Part shown: in pieces, positions 1 to 6,774 of the stretch
Layout of the letters: each line of letters starts with the position of its first letter
Numbering within the stretch: position 1 is the stretch's first letter
Assembly: GCA_027021095.1 (NCBI GenBank)
Contig: JALUUZ010000135.1
Coordinates: forward strand, 1 to 14,364
DNA length: 14,364 bases
Origin: Gammaproteobacteria bacterium
Lineage (GTDB): Bacteria; Pseudomonadota; Gammaproteobacteria; SZUA-21
Direction of reading: 5' to 3'
Position numbers and translations under genes: made by a program
Notes under the pieces: generated by a model
Databases searched by the model: none
Told to the model about the DNA's origin: nothing
The model's input: only the letters and a program-made list of their open reading frames with translations

Positions 1-469
1 CGTCGTCCAACTCGACCTGCGCCATGGTGCGGTGTTGGACGTCGACGTCGTTGTGCATGGCCTGCACCAGGATCTTTGTGGCTTGTTCACAGGAGAAAGG
101 CACCAGGATGCCATCGTATAGATCCTTGCCGGGGTTGACGCCGATGACGCGCTGTCCGCTGAGGTACTTGGCGGTGTTGGCCACCAAGCCATCCTGCCCG
201 ACTGCGACGACCAAGTCCCCGGGCTCGAACAAAAACCGGTCCAGTTCCTGCCGTTTTAGCAGGTTGCGGCGCCAATCGCCGGGAATGGCGGAGATGAGTC
301 TATGCAACGCGGACCGGTGCTGTCTGTCGCGTTCTTCGATCAAGTCGATGGACTGACCACGCTCGGCCAGGAAAAACTCAGCCTGGCCACGGGTGGCGTG
401 CCGCGCAAGCAGTTGTTCGTATTCTGTTTCACGCGTGACGATCACGACCCGTGGTACGAGGGCATTCAT
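1..469 (-). CDS. NAD-kinase-like protein (ATP-NAD kinase fold), 3' end outside the window
   Basis: Only the N-terminal 156 residues are visible; the gene runs off the left edge. It starts MNALVPRVVIVTRETEYEQL. Around residues 85-120 it has a glycine-rich block, GDLVVAVGQDGLVANTAKYL, followed by VIGVNPGKDLYDGILVPF. This is the layout of the NAD kinase/diacylglycerol kinase fold: the GGDG nucleotide loop followed by a GxN block. The usual GGDGT is GQDGL here; the aspartate is kept but the second glycine and the threonine are not. The region ending HRTMAQVELDD resembles the NAD kinase segment after that block. The start codon overlaps the stop of the upstream SPFH gene as ATGA, so translation is probably coupled. 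The operon context (NrtR, NadA) supports a role in pyridine nucleotide metabolism, but I infer the fold rather than the substrate. Phosphorylation of another NAD-like or sugar substrate is equally possible. Confidence 0.8.
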   Translation of the reverse strand, partial: MNALVPRVVIVTRETEYEQLLARHATRGQAEFFLAERGQSIDLIEERDRQHRSALHRLISAIPGDWRRNLLKRQELDRFLFEPGDLVVAVGQDGLVANTAKYLSGQRVIGVNPGKDLYDGILVPFSCEQATKILVQAMHNDVDVQHRTMAQVELDD

Positions 470-1662
470 CCTTCAATCCCGGTGTTCTGCAGTTTTTGCG
501 CGCCGGCAGCAAACAAATCCGCGAGGTTGGTCGACAGCACATCCGGGGTGATGTTGATGTGGTCGATCTTTTGCAACTTGCCGGCGATTTCCTGTAGCGC
601 CAGGGCGAATACCACATTGGCTGGCAGTGATTCATAGACAGACATGCGTTCTTTTTCGCCCGCTGCTTCGGCCAGCCCGACCGCTTGTATTTTTTCCGCT
701 TCAGCTTTACCCTCCAGGCGGATTGCATCGGCGTCTGCCGCCGCCAGGCTGCGCCGTACCTGCGCCTTGGTTTCTGCAGCGAGTTTTTGTACATCGCTGT
801 CGGATTGTGACATGATCTGCCTGCGTTCCCGCTCAGCCTCTGCTTCCAGTTTTGCACGGGAAGAAACAGCTTCAGACTGTATCCGTTCCCGTTCGATAAG
901 TGCCTTGACCGAGGCTTCTTCAACGGCGGACTGTTCCTCTACACGCCGGCGCTCATTTCTGCCTTGTTGTGAGATCAGGCTTTCTTCGCGTGCGGCCAGT
1001 TCGATTTTGCTTTGCAATTCATTTTCAGCAATGGCACGTTCTTTTTCGACGGCGAGTGCCCGGCGTTGAAAAGTCGCTTCATCTGCATTCTGCTGGATAC
1101 GCTCTCTAGTCGGAACCTGCAGGGCCTTTTCCAACTCGGCGACCGGGCTTATTTCGTTGATGCCCAGGCTGACGAGCTTCAAGCCCATTTCGGTAAAGAC
1201 GGTTTCACTCTCCATGCCCTGCTCGATGGCGTTGAGAATTTTTTCCGGTCCGTCCGTAATCAGCTGCCGTACTTCTTTGCTTGCGACATAGCGCGCTGCG
1301 TGCTTTTGCACCGTATTGGTGAACAACGCAGCCAGTTGTTCAAGAGGTGCTTTGCGGTGCAACCCGGTATCCAGGTCGATCGAGAAATCGATGCGTTCGG
1401 CCAGGCAGTCCGGGTCGGTGACACGGTAAATGAGCTCACCCTGAACGGTCGCCTCTTGAAAGTCACTCGTACGGCCTTGAAAAATAAATTGTAATTCACG
1501 GTCGTCCGTCGGCACTTCTGCGATACTGGTGCCCATGGAAGCGAACCAGAATGCAAGGCCCTTGCCGGATTTTACCAGGCGGCCATTTCTGAAACGCCGC
1601 ACGTGCATATTCGGCTCACTGCGCAGGTGTTTGAAGAAAAGTGTTTTTTTTATGTCCGTCAT
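466..1662 (-). CDS. SPFH/band-7 domain protein with long coiled coil, no membrane anchor seen
   Basis: The product is 398 aa. Residues about 15-185 look like an SPFH (stomatin/prohibitin/flotillin/HflK) domain: beta-rich start, ELIYRVTDPDCLAERIDF, then a helix leading to LKLVSLGINEISPV. Residues about 186-340 are an Ala/Glu/Lys/Arg-rich coiled coil (for example EAEAERERRQ, EGKAEAEKIQAVGLAEAAGE), typical of flotillin-like proteins. The C-terminal 55 residues are a less charged helical tail. No N-terminal hydrophobic segment is visible, unlike HflK or stomatin, so membrane association, if any, would be peripheral. The ATG is preceded by GGGAGGGG. The gene lies 16 nt after nadA and overlaps the NAD-kinase-like gene by 4 nt. 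SPFH proteins form ring or cage oligomers that scaffold other proteins; the NAD-kinase-like protein is the obvious candidate partner here (inference). Confidence 0.85.
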   Translation of the reverse strand: MTDIKKTLFFKHLRSEPNMHVRRFRNGRLVKSGKGLAFWFASMGTSIAEVPTDDRELQFIFQGRTSDFQEATVQGELIYRVTDPDCLAERIDFSIDLDTGLHRKAPLEQLAALFTNTVQKHAARYVASKEVRQLITDGPEKILNAIEQGMESETVFTEMGLKLVSLGINEISPVAELEKALQVPTRERIQQNADEATFQRRALAVEKERAIAENELQSKIELAAREESLISQQGRNERRRVEEQSAVEEASVKALIERERIQSEAVSSRAKLEAEAERERRQIMSQSDSDVQKLAAETKAQVRRSLAAADADAIRLEGKAEAEKIQAVGLAEAAGEKERMSVYESLPANVVFALALQEIAGKLQKIDHINITPDVLSTNLADLFAAGAQKLQNTGIEG

Positions 1663-1678
1663 GTTTGCCCCTCCCTTG

Positions 1679-2611
1679 TCAGGCCGCGTTTTTCGCGGAG
1701 CGTTTTTTGCTGAAGTTCAGCATCCGTTCAATTGGTGCCCGGGCTTTTTCGATCGTTTCATCATCGAGATAGTCGATGACAAAGCCCTTGCCTTGTTGTG
1801 CGCGTACAACCAGGTCGACCGTGTTGCGCTTCATGTACGGGCAGGCATTACACTGACAGCCTGTATAGATCGGTGCCTGACGCAGATTCAGTTCAGGCCG
1901 AAGTTGGCGCATGTTGTGCAGCAAACCTTCTTCAGTCGCGATAAAGAGGGTTGTCGAGTCCGGGTCGCCTTCGAAGTTTTTCACCCAGTCCAGCATCTGC
2001 TTGGTGGAACCGACCATGTCGGCATGCAACAGCACCGGCAGTGGCGACTCGGGGTGTGCCAGCAGGTATGCTGTGCCCTTCGCGTTGGCCTGCTCGATCA
2101 TCCTGTTGATTTGTTCGTGTTTGAATTTATCGTGCACCTCGCAAACCGCGTTCCACACGGGCATGTCGTATCCATACTGGTAATTCAGATAGGCGCCCAT
2201 GTTGCGGTCCGGCGAGAAAATGACTTTTTTACCTTGTGCATAGAGTGCGGCAATAATGTCATCGACGTTGCGGGACGTGACGACCCAGTCTGAAACGGTT
2301 TTGTGTTCCGCGCTCGAATTGATATAACTCACGTGCACGCAGTCGGCATGTCGTTCACGCCACTGTTTCAGTGCGTCGATATCGGTCTGCGTGACCAGCG
2401 AACAGGTGGCGCCCTGGTCTGGCAGGATCACCTGTGCGTGCGGGTTCAGCATTTTGGCGGTTTCTGCCATGAACTGAACCCCGGCAAAAACGATACGGTC
2501 TGCGCGTTCACGTTGTGCGATCAGCGACAGCTCCAGGCTGTCACCGACATAGTCCGCCATCGCCTGCACTTCAGGGACAGTGTAGTAGTGTGCCAATGTC
2601 AGTGTGTTCAT
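1679..2611 (-). CDS. nadA: Quinolinate synthase NadA (4Fe-4S)
   Basis: The product is 310 aa. NadA condenses iminoaspartate with dihydroxyacetone phosphate to give quinolinate, the first pyridine precursor of de novo NAD synthesis, using a [4Fe-4S] cluster. Family blocks are visible: LAHYYTVPEVQAMADYVGDS at the start, FAGVQFMAETAKMLNP (42-57), SYINSSAEHKT (95-105), FSPDRNMGAYL (132-142), HPES (186-189) and ATEEGLLHNMR (225-235). The three cluster cysteines are most likely C70 (ATCSL), C157 (VCEVH) and C257 (ACPYMK). The C-terminal cysteines are spaced C252-x-C254-x2-C257 rather than the CxxCxxC of the E. coli enzyme. The protein is shorter at the N-terminus than E. coli NadA and begins almost directly at the first conserved block, as in the short NadA form. 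AGGAGG lies 6 nt before the ATG. It is the second gene of the operon; nadB and nadC are not in the window. Confidence 0.93.
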   Translation of the reverse strand: MNTLTLAHYYTVPEVQAMADYVGDSLELSLIAQRERADRIVFAGVQFMAETAKMLNPHAQVILPDQGATCSLVTQTDIDALKQWRERHADCVHVSYINSSAEHKTVSDWVVTSRNVDDIIAALYAQGKKVIFSPDRNMGAYLNYQYGYDMPVWNAVCEVHDKFKHEQINRMIEQANAKGTAYLLAHPESPLPVLLHADMVGSTKQMLDWVKNFEGDPDSTTLFIATEEGLLHNMRQLRPELNLRQAPIYTGCQCNACPYMKRNTVDLVVRAQQGKGFVIDYLDDETIEKARAPIERMLNFSKKRSAKNAA

Positions 2612-2625
2612 GAGACACCTCCTGC

Positions 2626-3291
2626 TTACTTGATTATTTCAACCCTGCCAGGGTCGATGACGCGATAGAGTTTGGCCGGGCGGTGTGCACCCTGCCTTTT
2701 TTCTCTGCCGGTTTCTTCGATCTGTTCCAGCGCCAGTATCCATTTACGAAAGTTCCGGCGGTCGAGTTCTTCGCGAAGAATGATTTCATAGACATCCTGC
2801 AGCTCACTCAAGGTGAATTCCTGCGGCATGAACTGAAACGCAATCGTCGAGTAGTCGAGCTTGGCCACGAGCCGTTTATGGGCCATGGCAACGATCTGCC
2901 GATGATCGAAAGCCAGTTCCGGCAATGTGTCCATGTCAAACCAGTCCACCGCCTCGGCATCCGTTGCGGCCCGCAGCACCATCTGGTCTGAAGCCGCCAA
3001 GGCATAGTAGGCCACTGTTACTACACGCTCGCGCGGGTCGCGGTCGACCGCACCGAATGTGTAGAGCTGTTCGAGGTAAACGCCCTCGATTCCTGTTTCC
3101 TCGGCCAGTTCACGCCGCGCAGAGGATTCCAGGTCCTCGTCTATCTGCATAAATCCGCCGGGCAAGGCCCATGTCCCCTTGAAAGGTTCACTGCCCCGCC
3201 TGACCAGCAATAATTTCAATTGCTTGTCACGGATCGTAAACAGCACGATATCGGTGGTGATGGCAGGGTGTGGAAACTCGTATTGATACAT
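2626..3291 (-). CDS. nrtR: NrtR-type transcriptional regulator (Nudix domain plus winged helix)
   Basis: The product is 221 aa from the start I prefer. The N-terminal half is a Nudix domain with an intact Nudix box at residues 46-68 (GX5EX7REUXEEXGU: G46, E52, R60, E61, E64, E65, G67). The C-terminal half (about 150-221), FTLSELQDVYEIIL ... FRKWIL ... HRPAKLYR, is the winged-helix segment of the NrtR family. These regulators control NAD biosynthesis and salvage genes and sense ADP-ribose or related NAD metabolites. An earlier in-frame ATG at 3324 lies in the centre of the operator/promoter palindrome, so I reject it. The ATG at 3291 has AAAGGTAG just upstream and gives the typical start MYQYEFPHPA. 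It is the first gene of the nadA operon and is expected to be autoregulated. Because the Nudix box is intact, residual ADP-ribose pyrophosphatase activity cannot be excluded. A plain ADP-ribose pyrophosphatase without the C-terminal domain is ruled out by length. Confidence 0.88.
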   Translation of the reverse strand: MYQYEFPHPAITTDIVLFTIRDKQLKLLLVRRGSEPFKGTWALPGGFMQIDEDLESSARRELAEETGIEGVYLEQLYTFGAVDRDPRERVVTVAYYALAASDQMVLRAATDAEAVDWFDMDTLPELAFDHRQIVAMAHKRLVAKLDYSTIAFQFMPQEFTLSELQDVYEIILREELDRRNFRKWILALEQIEETGREKRQGAHRPAKLYRVIDPGRVEIIK

Positions 3292-3300
3292 CGCGCTACC

Positions 3301-3346
3301 TTTGCGTACTTGATACACTAACATGATAATGTATTATTTACGCAAA
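3301..3346. promoter_or_regulatory. 46-bp palindromic operator, probable NrtR site
   Basis: The two halves are mirror images about the CATG at 3322-3325. The outer arms TTTGCGTA (3301-3308) and TACGCAAA (3339-3346) are perfect, and the inner ATACAYTA/TARTGTAT arms at 3313-3334 are nearly so. Eighteen of 23 position pairs match. It lies 9 nt upstream of the chosen nrtR start and covers the -10 and spacer of the promoter, so a bound repressor would block RNA polymerase. Assignment to NrtR is inference from position in front of nrtR-nadA. Confidence 0.75.
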
Positions 3347-3351
3347 GTCAA
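3323..3351 (-). promoter_or_regulatory. Sigma70-type promoter of the nrtR-nadA operon
   Basis: On the minus strand, -35 TTGACT (3351-3346), a 17-nt spacer and -10 TATCAT (3328-3323) each match the consensus at five of six positions. Transcription would start near 3316, giving a leader of about 25 nt to the ATG at 3291. The -10 and spacer lie within the palindromic operator. Confidence 0.7.
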
Positions 3352-3412
3352 GGCTGCCCGGTGCTCTTGCATGGGTGGCATATAACTTGTTGATATTAAA
3401 TGGATAGCTTGT

Positions 3413-4720
3413 TTACGCGCCCAGGCCGGCCCGGTGCCGTTGAATCAGTATGCCAGCGAGCACGAGCAGGCATGGCAGCAGCAGCGCATAGGCCAGGGTA
3501 AGGAGTGTGATCGTGCTGTCGCTGTAGTGGAAGCCGTGCTGGCTCAGGCGTACCGGGCGGGAGATACCGTTCAGCGCTTCATGGTGGCTGAGCCAGTTGA
3601 AGGCCTGCAGGCCAAGGAAGCGGTTGATCCCGAGTCGCAGGTAGTTGTTGCTGAGAAAATCGCTGTCACCGAACACGATGATGCGCTGTGCAGCGCCTGG
3701 CCCCGGCGCGCGGTTTCGTTGCAGCGCGAGACCGATGGCAAAGGGCCCGGCCCGGGTGCTGTCGTGCTGCTTCAGCCAGTGCGACGCCTGTGTGGAGACG
3801 ATGGTGAAGCTGCGGTAGTTTTTTTTGCGTTCGAGCGTCAGGGCACTGGCGAGAATGAACAGCGCGTCATAGGACTGCAGGTCCTTGCGCGCAAAGATCC
3901 TGGGGCCGAAGCGGCGTGTCTTGATCAGCCATGTCGGTTTGCCGTGGCGGGTTTTTGCCATCAGTATCCCCGGCAGGCGCTGGATGCCGAGTTTACTGGC
4001 CAGTGTCTCCAGCCCGGGCCGTGCTTCCGGGTCCTGCAGCCAGAGCAGGTTGCCGCCGGCCCGCAGGTACCTCAGCAGCAGCGAGATTTCCTGTGCGCTG
4101 AACGCGGTCTTGGGGGCGGCCAGCACCAGGACACTAGTGTTGGCCGGGATGGCCGGCACACGGCGCAGGTCCAGGGTCTGTATCCGCGCATTGCGTTTTT
4201 TCAGTAACGCCGCAAAGGCAGAGTAGCCGCTTTTACTCGTATCGAACGGTGAGCGTTCCTGGTGGCCGGTGGTAAAGACGATCCAGTTGTCTTTGCCGTA
4301 GGCGAGTTGCAGCAGCGTGCTGCCGAACGATTCCTCGTCCAGCACGCGCAGTTTTTTATGCCGTCCCTGGTATTCGATGATCAGTTCCCTGGTTGCGACC
4401 ACACCGTAGCGTAACGCGAACTTGGTATCCTGCATCTGGTCGACGAATTTCAGCTTGATATCCGGTTTGATACGTTGGAAACGGGCGATGAAACGGCTGA
4501 TCTGTTTGCGGACGTCGGCGGCTTTGGGTGCGCCCTGGGCGTTGGAACGGGTGATAAAACCGTAGACCGTGACAGGCGAGTTGAGCGTCGACAGCAGGTC
4601 GACGCTGGCGCGTGACAGCGAATTCTTGTTGCCGGCGCTCAGGTCAAAGGCGAAGAATTCGTAGCGGCTGAACCAGGCGGCGGCCGCCAGCAGTAACAGG
4701 GTGATGAGTCTAGCCTGCAT
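3413..4720 (-). CDS. GldG-like ABC transporter auxiliary protein (substrate-binding-like, membrane anchored)
   Basis: The product is 435 aa. It has one hydrophobic segment at residues about 3-18, a large extracytoplasmic region, and a second hydrophobic segment near the C-terminus (TLLTLAYALLLPCLLVLAGILI) followed by a short basic tail. Visible blocks of the GldG/ABC-auxiliary family include SLSRASVDLLSTLNSPVTVYGFI (N-terminal thioredoxin-like region), FTTGHQERSPFD, VLVLAAPKTAFS, YLRAGGNLLWLQDPEAR and IIVFGDSDFLSN. It sits after an ATPase and an ABC-2 permease on the same strand, so it is the third component of that transporter. The ATG lies inside the left terminal repeat of the 184-bp element at 4710-4893, so the first codons (MQAR) and the ribosome site GGGGGTGAGC are at or within repeat sequence. 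No terminator is visible in the 60 nt after the stop. The substrate is unknown; the family name from gliding bacteria does not imply gliding here. Confidence 0.8.
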   Translation of the reverse strand: MQARLITLLLLAAAAWFSRYEFFAFDLSAGNKNSLSRASVDLLSTLNSPVTVYGFITRSNAQGAPKAADVRKQISRFIARFQRIKPDIKLKFVDQMQDTKFALRYGVVATRELIIEYQGRHKKLRVLDEESFGSTLLQLAYGKDNWIVFTTGHQERSPFDTSKSGYSAFAALLKKRNARIQTLDLRRVPAIPANTSVLVLAAPKTAFSAQEISLLLRYLRAGGNLLWLQDPEARPGLETLASKLGIQRLPGILMAKTRHGKPTWLIKTRRFGPRIFARKDLQSYDALFILASALTLERKKNYRSFTIVSTQASHWLKQHDSTRAGPFAIGLALQRNRAPGPGAAQRIIVFGDSDFLSNNYLRLGINRFLGLQAFNWLSHHEALNGISRPVRLSQHGFHYSDSTITLLTLAYALLLPCLLVLAGILIQRHRAGLGA

Positions 4721-4893
4721 TGCTCACCCCCTTTCTACTGCGACGGCGCCATGGCACGCCCTGGCTGGCTTTCGCTCGGTCGGCGTGCTCGACATAGTGC
4801 CGGCTATGCCTGCGCGCTCCTCGGTCGCGAAAGCCACCCAGGCCGCACCCTTGCACCGTCTCGCGACGAACGGTGGTGAGCAATGCAGGCTAG
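4710..4893. mobile_element. 184-bp MITE-like fold-back element with perfect 19-bp terminal inverted repeats
   Basis: The ends are CTAGCCTGCATTGCTCACC at 4710-4728 and its exact reverse complement at 4875-4893. The interior is also an imperfect palindrome centred near 4801. The arms carrying the TGGCTTTCGC motif (about 4760-4775 and 4827-4842) pair, and CATAG/CTATG (4793-4797, 4804-4808) close the centre. The right arm contains the dispersed 38-bp repeat (copy A). There is no open reading frame for a transposase, so any mobility would be in trans. It separates permease from gldG, is flanked on both sides by CTAG-containing sequence, and a third copy of the end repeat follows at 4890-4908. Confidence 0.7.
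4856..4893 (+). repeat. Dispersed 38-bp repeat, copy A
   Basis: It begins CCGTCTCGCGACGAACGG and ends GCAATGCAGGCTAG. It is the right arm of the fold-back element. It shares 35/38 positions with copy C, 33/38 with copy D and 30/38 with copy B. Similarity with copy D extends further upstream (CACCCTTGC). Confidence 0.8.
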
Positions 4894-4908
4894 CCCGCAT
4901 TGCTCACC
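4890..4908. repeat. Third copy of the 19-bp end repeat, at the permease 3' end
   Basis: CTAGCCCGCATTGCTCACC differs at one base from the left terminal repeat at 4710-4728 and lies exactly 180 bp from it in the same orientation. With the adjacent inverted copy (4875-4893) it forms a long hairpin centred on CTAG at about 4873-4910. It encodes the last residues (SNAG) and stop of the permease on the minus strand. It may also impede transcription, but there is no T-run for a classical terminator. Confidence 0.75.
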
Positions 4909-5657
4909 ACGCTGCTGCGGCTGAAACGCTGGAAACGCAGCACGGTCAGGTAGAGAAAGAATACCGTGACCAGCACGAAATACAGCAGGTCTACCGAGCT
5001 CCACAGGCCGGCGGTCGGCAGATCGAGATGTCCGAGCAGCGACACGAACTGGATCAGCTGCTCGATCCAACCGACTTTCAGGCTGGCAAAGATCTCGATA
5101 AACACAAAGAAAAGCAGGACAAATGTCGCACTCAGCAGCGCGATGACCGGTTGTGTGGTCAGGCTCGACAGAAACAATGCTATCGCGCAATAGGCCAGTA
5201 CGGCCAATACCGTGCCGGACCAGGCACTGAACACGGTCCCGAGGTCGATATTGCCGCCGGGCATCACCCCGGCCGCTGTCAGCAGCATCAGTGCCAGCAT
5301 ACACAGCAGGAACATCAGCAGGCCGAGGAATTTGCCGAGCACGAGCTGTGTCATGCTGACAGGCTTGGTCAGCAGAAAAAGCAGGCTGCCATTGCGCCGT
5401 TGCAGTGTGACCGACCAGGTGGTCAGCGCCGGTACCAGCAGCAGGACAAAATAGAGCGTCAGCGCGAAAAAGAGTACGATGATTTCATAGGTCGGCCCCT
5501 TGGCGAGCGTCGCGGCGTAGTGCAGTTTGATTTTGTAGACACGCATCAGGAAAAACAGCCCTATGCCCATCGCCAGCTGCACAGCCGCGAGCATAAACCA
5601 GCCCAGCCTGGTTTTGAACAGGGCGCTGAATTCATGCCTGGCGATCCACAGCGTCAC
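4890..5657 (-). CDS. ABC-2 type transporter permease
   Basis: The product is 255 aa and almost entirely hydrophobic. About six membrane segments are visible, near residues 20-38, 58-80, 104-130, 142-166, 170-192 and 222-242. The start IARHEFSALFKTRLGWFML and the block LLTKPVSMTQLVLGKFLGLL after the second segment are typical of ABC-2/GldF-like permeases, which form the channel with the ATPase encoded just upstream. The start is GTG, overlapping the ATPase stop as GTGA, with AAGGCGG upstream; this indicates translational coupling. The last six codons (VVSNAG) and the TAG stop lie in the repeat at 4890-4908, so the C-terminus has been shaped by, or conserved as, repeat sequence. The substrate is unknown. 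Confidence 0.88.
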   Translation of the reverse strand: MTLWIARHEFSALFKTRLGWFMLAAVQLAMGIGLFFLMRVYKIKLHYAATLAKGPTYEIIVLFFALTLYFVLLLVPALTTWSVTLQRRNGSLLFLLTKPVSMTQLVLGKFLGLLMFLLCMLALMLLTAAGVMPGGNIDLGTVFSAWSGTVLAVLAYCAIALFLSSLTTQPVIALLSATFVLLFFVFIEIFASLKVGWIEQLIQFVSLLGHLDLPTAGLWSSVDLLYFVLVTVFFLYLTVLRFQRFSRSSVVSNAG

Positions 5658-6664
5658 CGCGACTGCCGCCTTTGTGCCGCCGGGGTGCGGGCAGCGGTGC
5701 TGTTGCCGCTGTCGTCTGTGGCCTGCAGTGCCTGGTTTTCAGCGTCAAGCGCCTGTGTGAACAGCTCTTCCAGCGACTGCTGCTGTGGAGTGATTTCGGC
5801 GATGTGCCAGTTGTGCTGGTTGGCCAGCTTGATGATGGCCTGGGTCGTGCTGTTGCGCTGTCGGCAATGGACCAGGTAACTCTGGTCGGGTCGGGCATCC
5901 ACCTCGCTGACGCCGTCGAGTCTGCGCAGCTGCCCGATATCAGGCGGTGTCTCGAACCGGACCTTGAGCAGCTCAGTGCGGGCGTGATTTTGCAGTGCCG
6001 CCGCCGGGCCGTTGTAGACGAGCCTGCCCTGTTTGAGGACTGCCAGGCTGGTGCAGGTCTGCCCGACTTCGGCCAGCAGATGGCTGGACAGGATGATGCC
6101 GCTGGTTTTCCCTAGAGTCTGCAGCAGCTGCCTGATGACTTTGACCTGTAGAGGGTCCAGGCCGTCGGTGGGCTCGTCGAGCAGAATGATGTCAGGCTGG
6201 TGTATGATCGCCTGTGCGAGATTGGCGCGCTGCAGCATCCCCTTGGACAATGAACTGACCAGCCGGTTTCCGAGTTTTTCCAGGCCGCACAGCTGCCTGG
6301 TCTGCTCGAGACGTTCACGCCAGTCTGCCGTCCTTCCGCGGCGGCTGAATCCAAGCGCGTAACGCAGGTTTTCGTCGATGGTCAAAGAGGGATATAAGAC
6401 GTTGCGGTCTGGCTGGTAGCCAATGTGCGCGCGCAGCCTGTGCGTGTCGTGGTGCAGCGGCTGGCCCAGGATTTCGATGCCGCCGGCAGTCGGCCTCAGC
6501 AGGCCACTGAGCAGTTTGAGCAGGCTGCTTTTGCCGGCACCGTTGGGACCGAGCAAGCCCAGTATTTCGCCACGCTGCAACTGCAGGTTGATGTTTTCCA
6601 CGCCCAGCCTGTTGGTATAGTGATAACTCAGGTTGGTGGTTTTGATCAGGATTTCTTCGGTCAT
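5654..6664 (-). CDS. ABC transporter ATP-binding protein (GldA/CcmA-like)
   Basis: The product is 336 aa from the ATG at 6664. It has Walker A GPNGAGKS (39-46), Q-loop Q84 in IGYQPD, signature LSKGMLQR (139-146), Walker B IILLDEPT (159-166) and the H-loop SSH (193-195). After the ATPase domain come about 110 further residues: a small C-terminal domain (LLKVRFETPP ... SLEELFTQAL) as in exporter ATPases of the drug/GldA/NatA type, then an Ala/Gln/Arg-rich tail. It energises the permease and GldG-like protein encoded downstream. The reading frame stays open upstream to a TTG at 6757, but the family start matches the ATG at 6664. No clear Shine-Dalgarno sequence precedes that ATG, so the start is less certain than the gene. 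The 110 nt up to the divergent hyuA start would have to hold both promoters; I see no convincing -35/-10 pair there. Confidence 0.9.
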   Translation of the reverse strand: MTEEILIKTTNLSYHYTNRLGVENINLQLQRGEILGLLGPNGAGKSSLLKLLSGLLRPTAGGIEILGQPLHHDTHRLRAHIGYQPDRNVLYPSLTIDENLRYALGFSRRGRTADWRERLEQTRQLCGLEKLGNRLVSSLSKGMLQRANLAQAIIHQPDIILLDEPTDGLDPLQVKVIRQLLQTLGKTSGIILSSHLLAEVGQTCTSLAVLKQGRLVYNGPAAALQNHARTELLKVRFETPPDIGQLRRLDGVSEVDARPDQSYLVHCRQRNSTTQAIIKLANQHNWHIAEITPQQQSLEELFTQALDAENQALQATDDSGNSTAARTPAAQRRQSR

Positions 6665-6774
6665 GGACCAGGTATCAATCAGTTTGTTCTTTTTTTTTGC
6701 AGCATGATTCGGGCCAGATTGGACGGCGCCAGGGTTTGGCGGAATAAAAACCCGCAATTTGGTAAGATTGTGTA

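Noticed and set aside
1529..2293. A 254-residue plus-strand frame opposite nadA
   Set aside because: It is antisense to a clearly assigned gene with all NadA motifs. Its own translation has no recognisable domain.
3292..3324. Extension of NrtR to an upstream ATG at 3324
   Set aside because: That ATG is the centre of the palindrome and overlaps the -10 element. The start at 3291 has a ribosome site and matches the family N-terminus.
4890..4908. Simple 19-bp target-site duplication flanking the element
   Set aside because: The same 19-bp sequence is also the element's own inverted terminal repeat and resembles the ends of the other dispersed copies. It cannot be called a plain target duplication from this window alone.
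4873..4910. Hairpin at the permease end as an intrinsic terminator
   Set aside because: The stem is long but no T-run follows on the minus strand, and the third transporter gene lies downstream. It is better explained as paired repeat ends.
4701..5879. A 392-residue plus-strand reading frame, rich in Gln, His and Arg
   Set aside because: It runs antisense through the permease gene, the fold-back element and part of the ATPase gene. It has no domain motif and a low-complexity composition typical of the shadow of hydrophobic coding sequence.
3413..6664. Gliding motility machinery (Gld proteins)
   Set aside because: Only the GldA/F/G-like ABC components are present, and this family is widespread outside gliding bacteria. 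No other gld, spr or por gene is visible.
6665..6757. Extension of the ABC ATPase to a TTG at 6757
   Set aside because: The added residues match nothing in the family and the start is non-ATG without a ribosome site. The ATG at 6664 begins just before the conserved ATPase domain.
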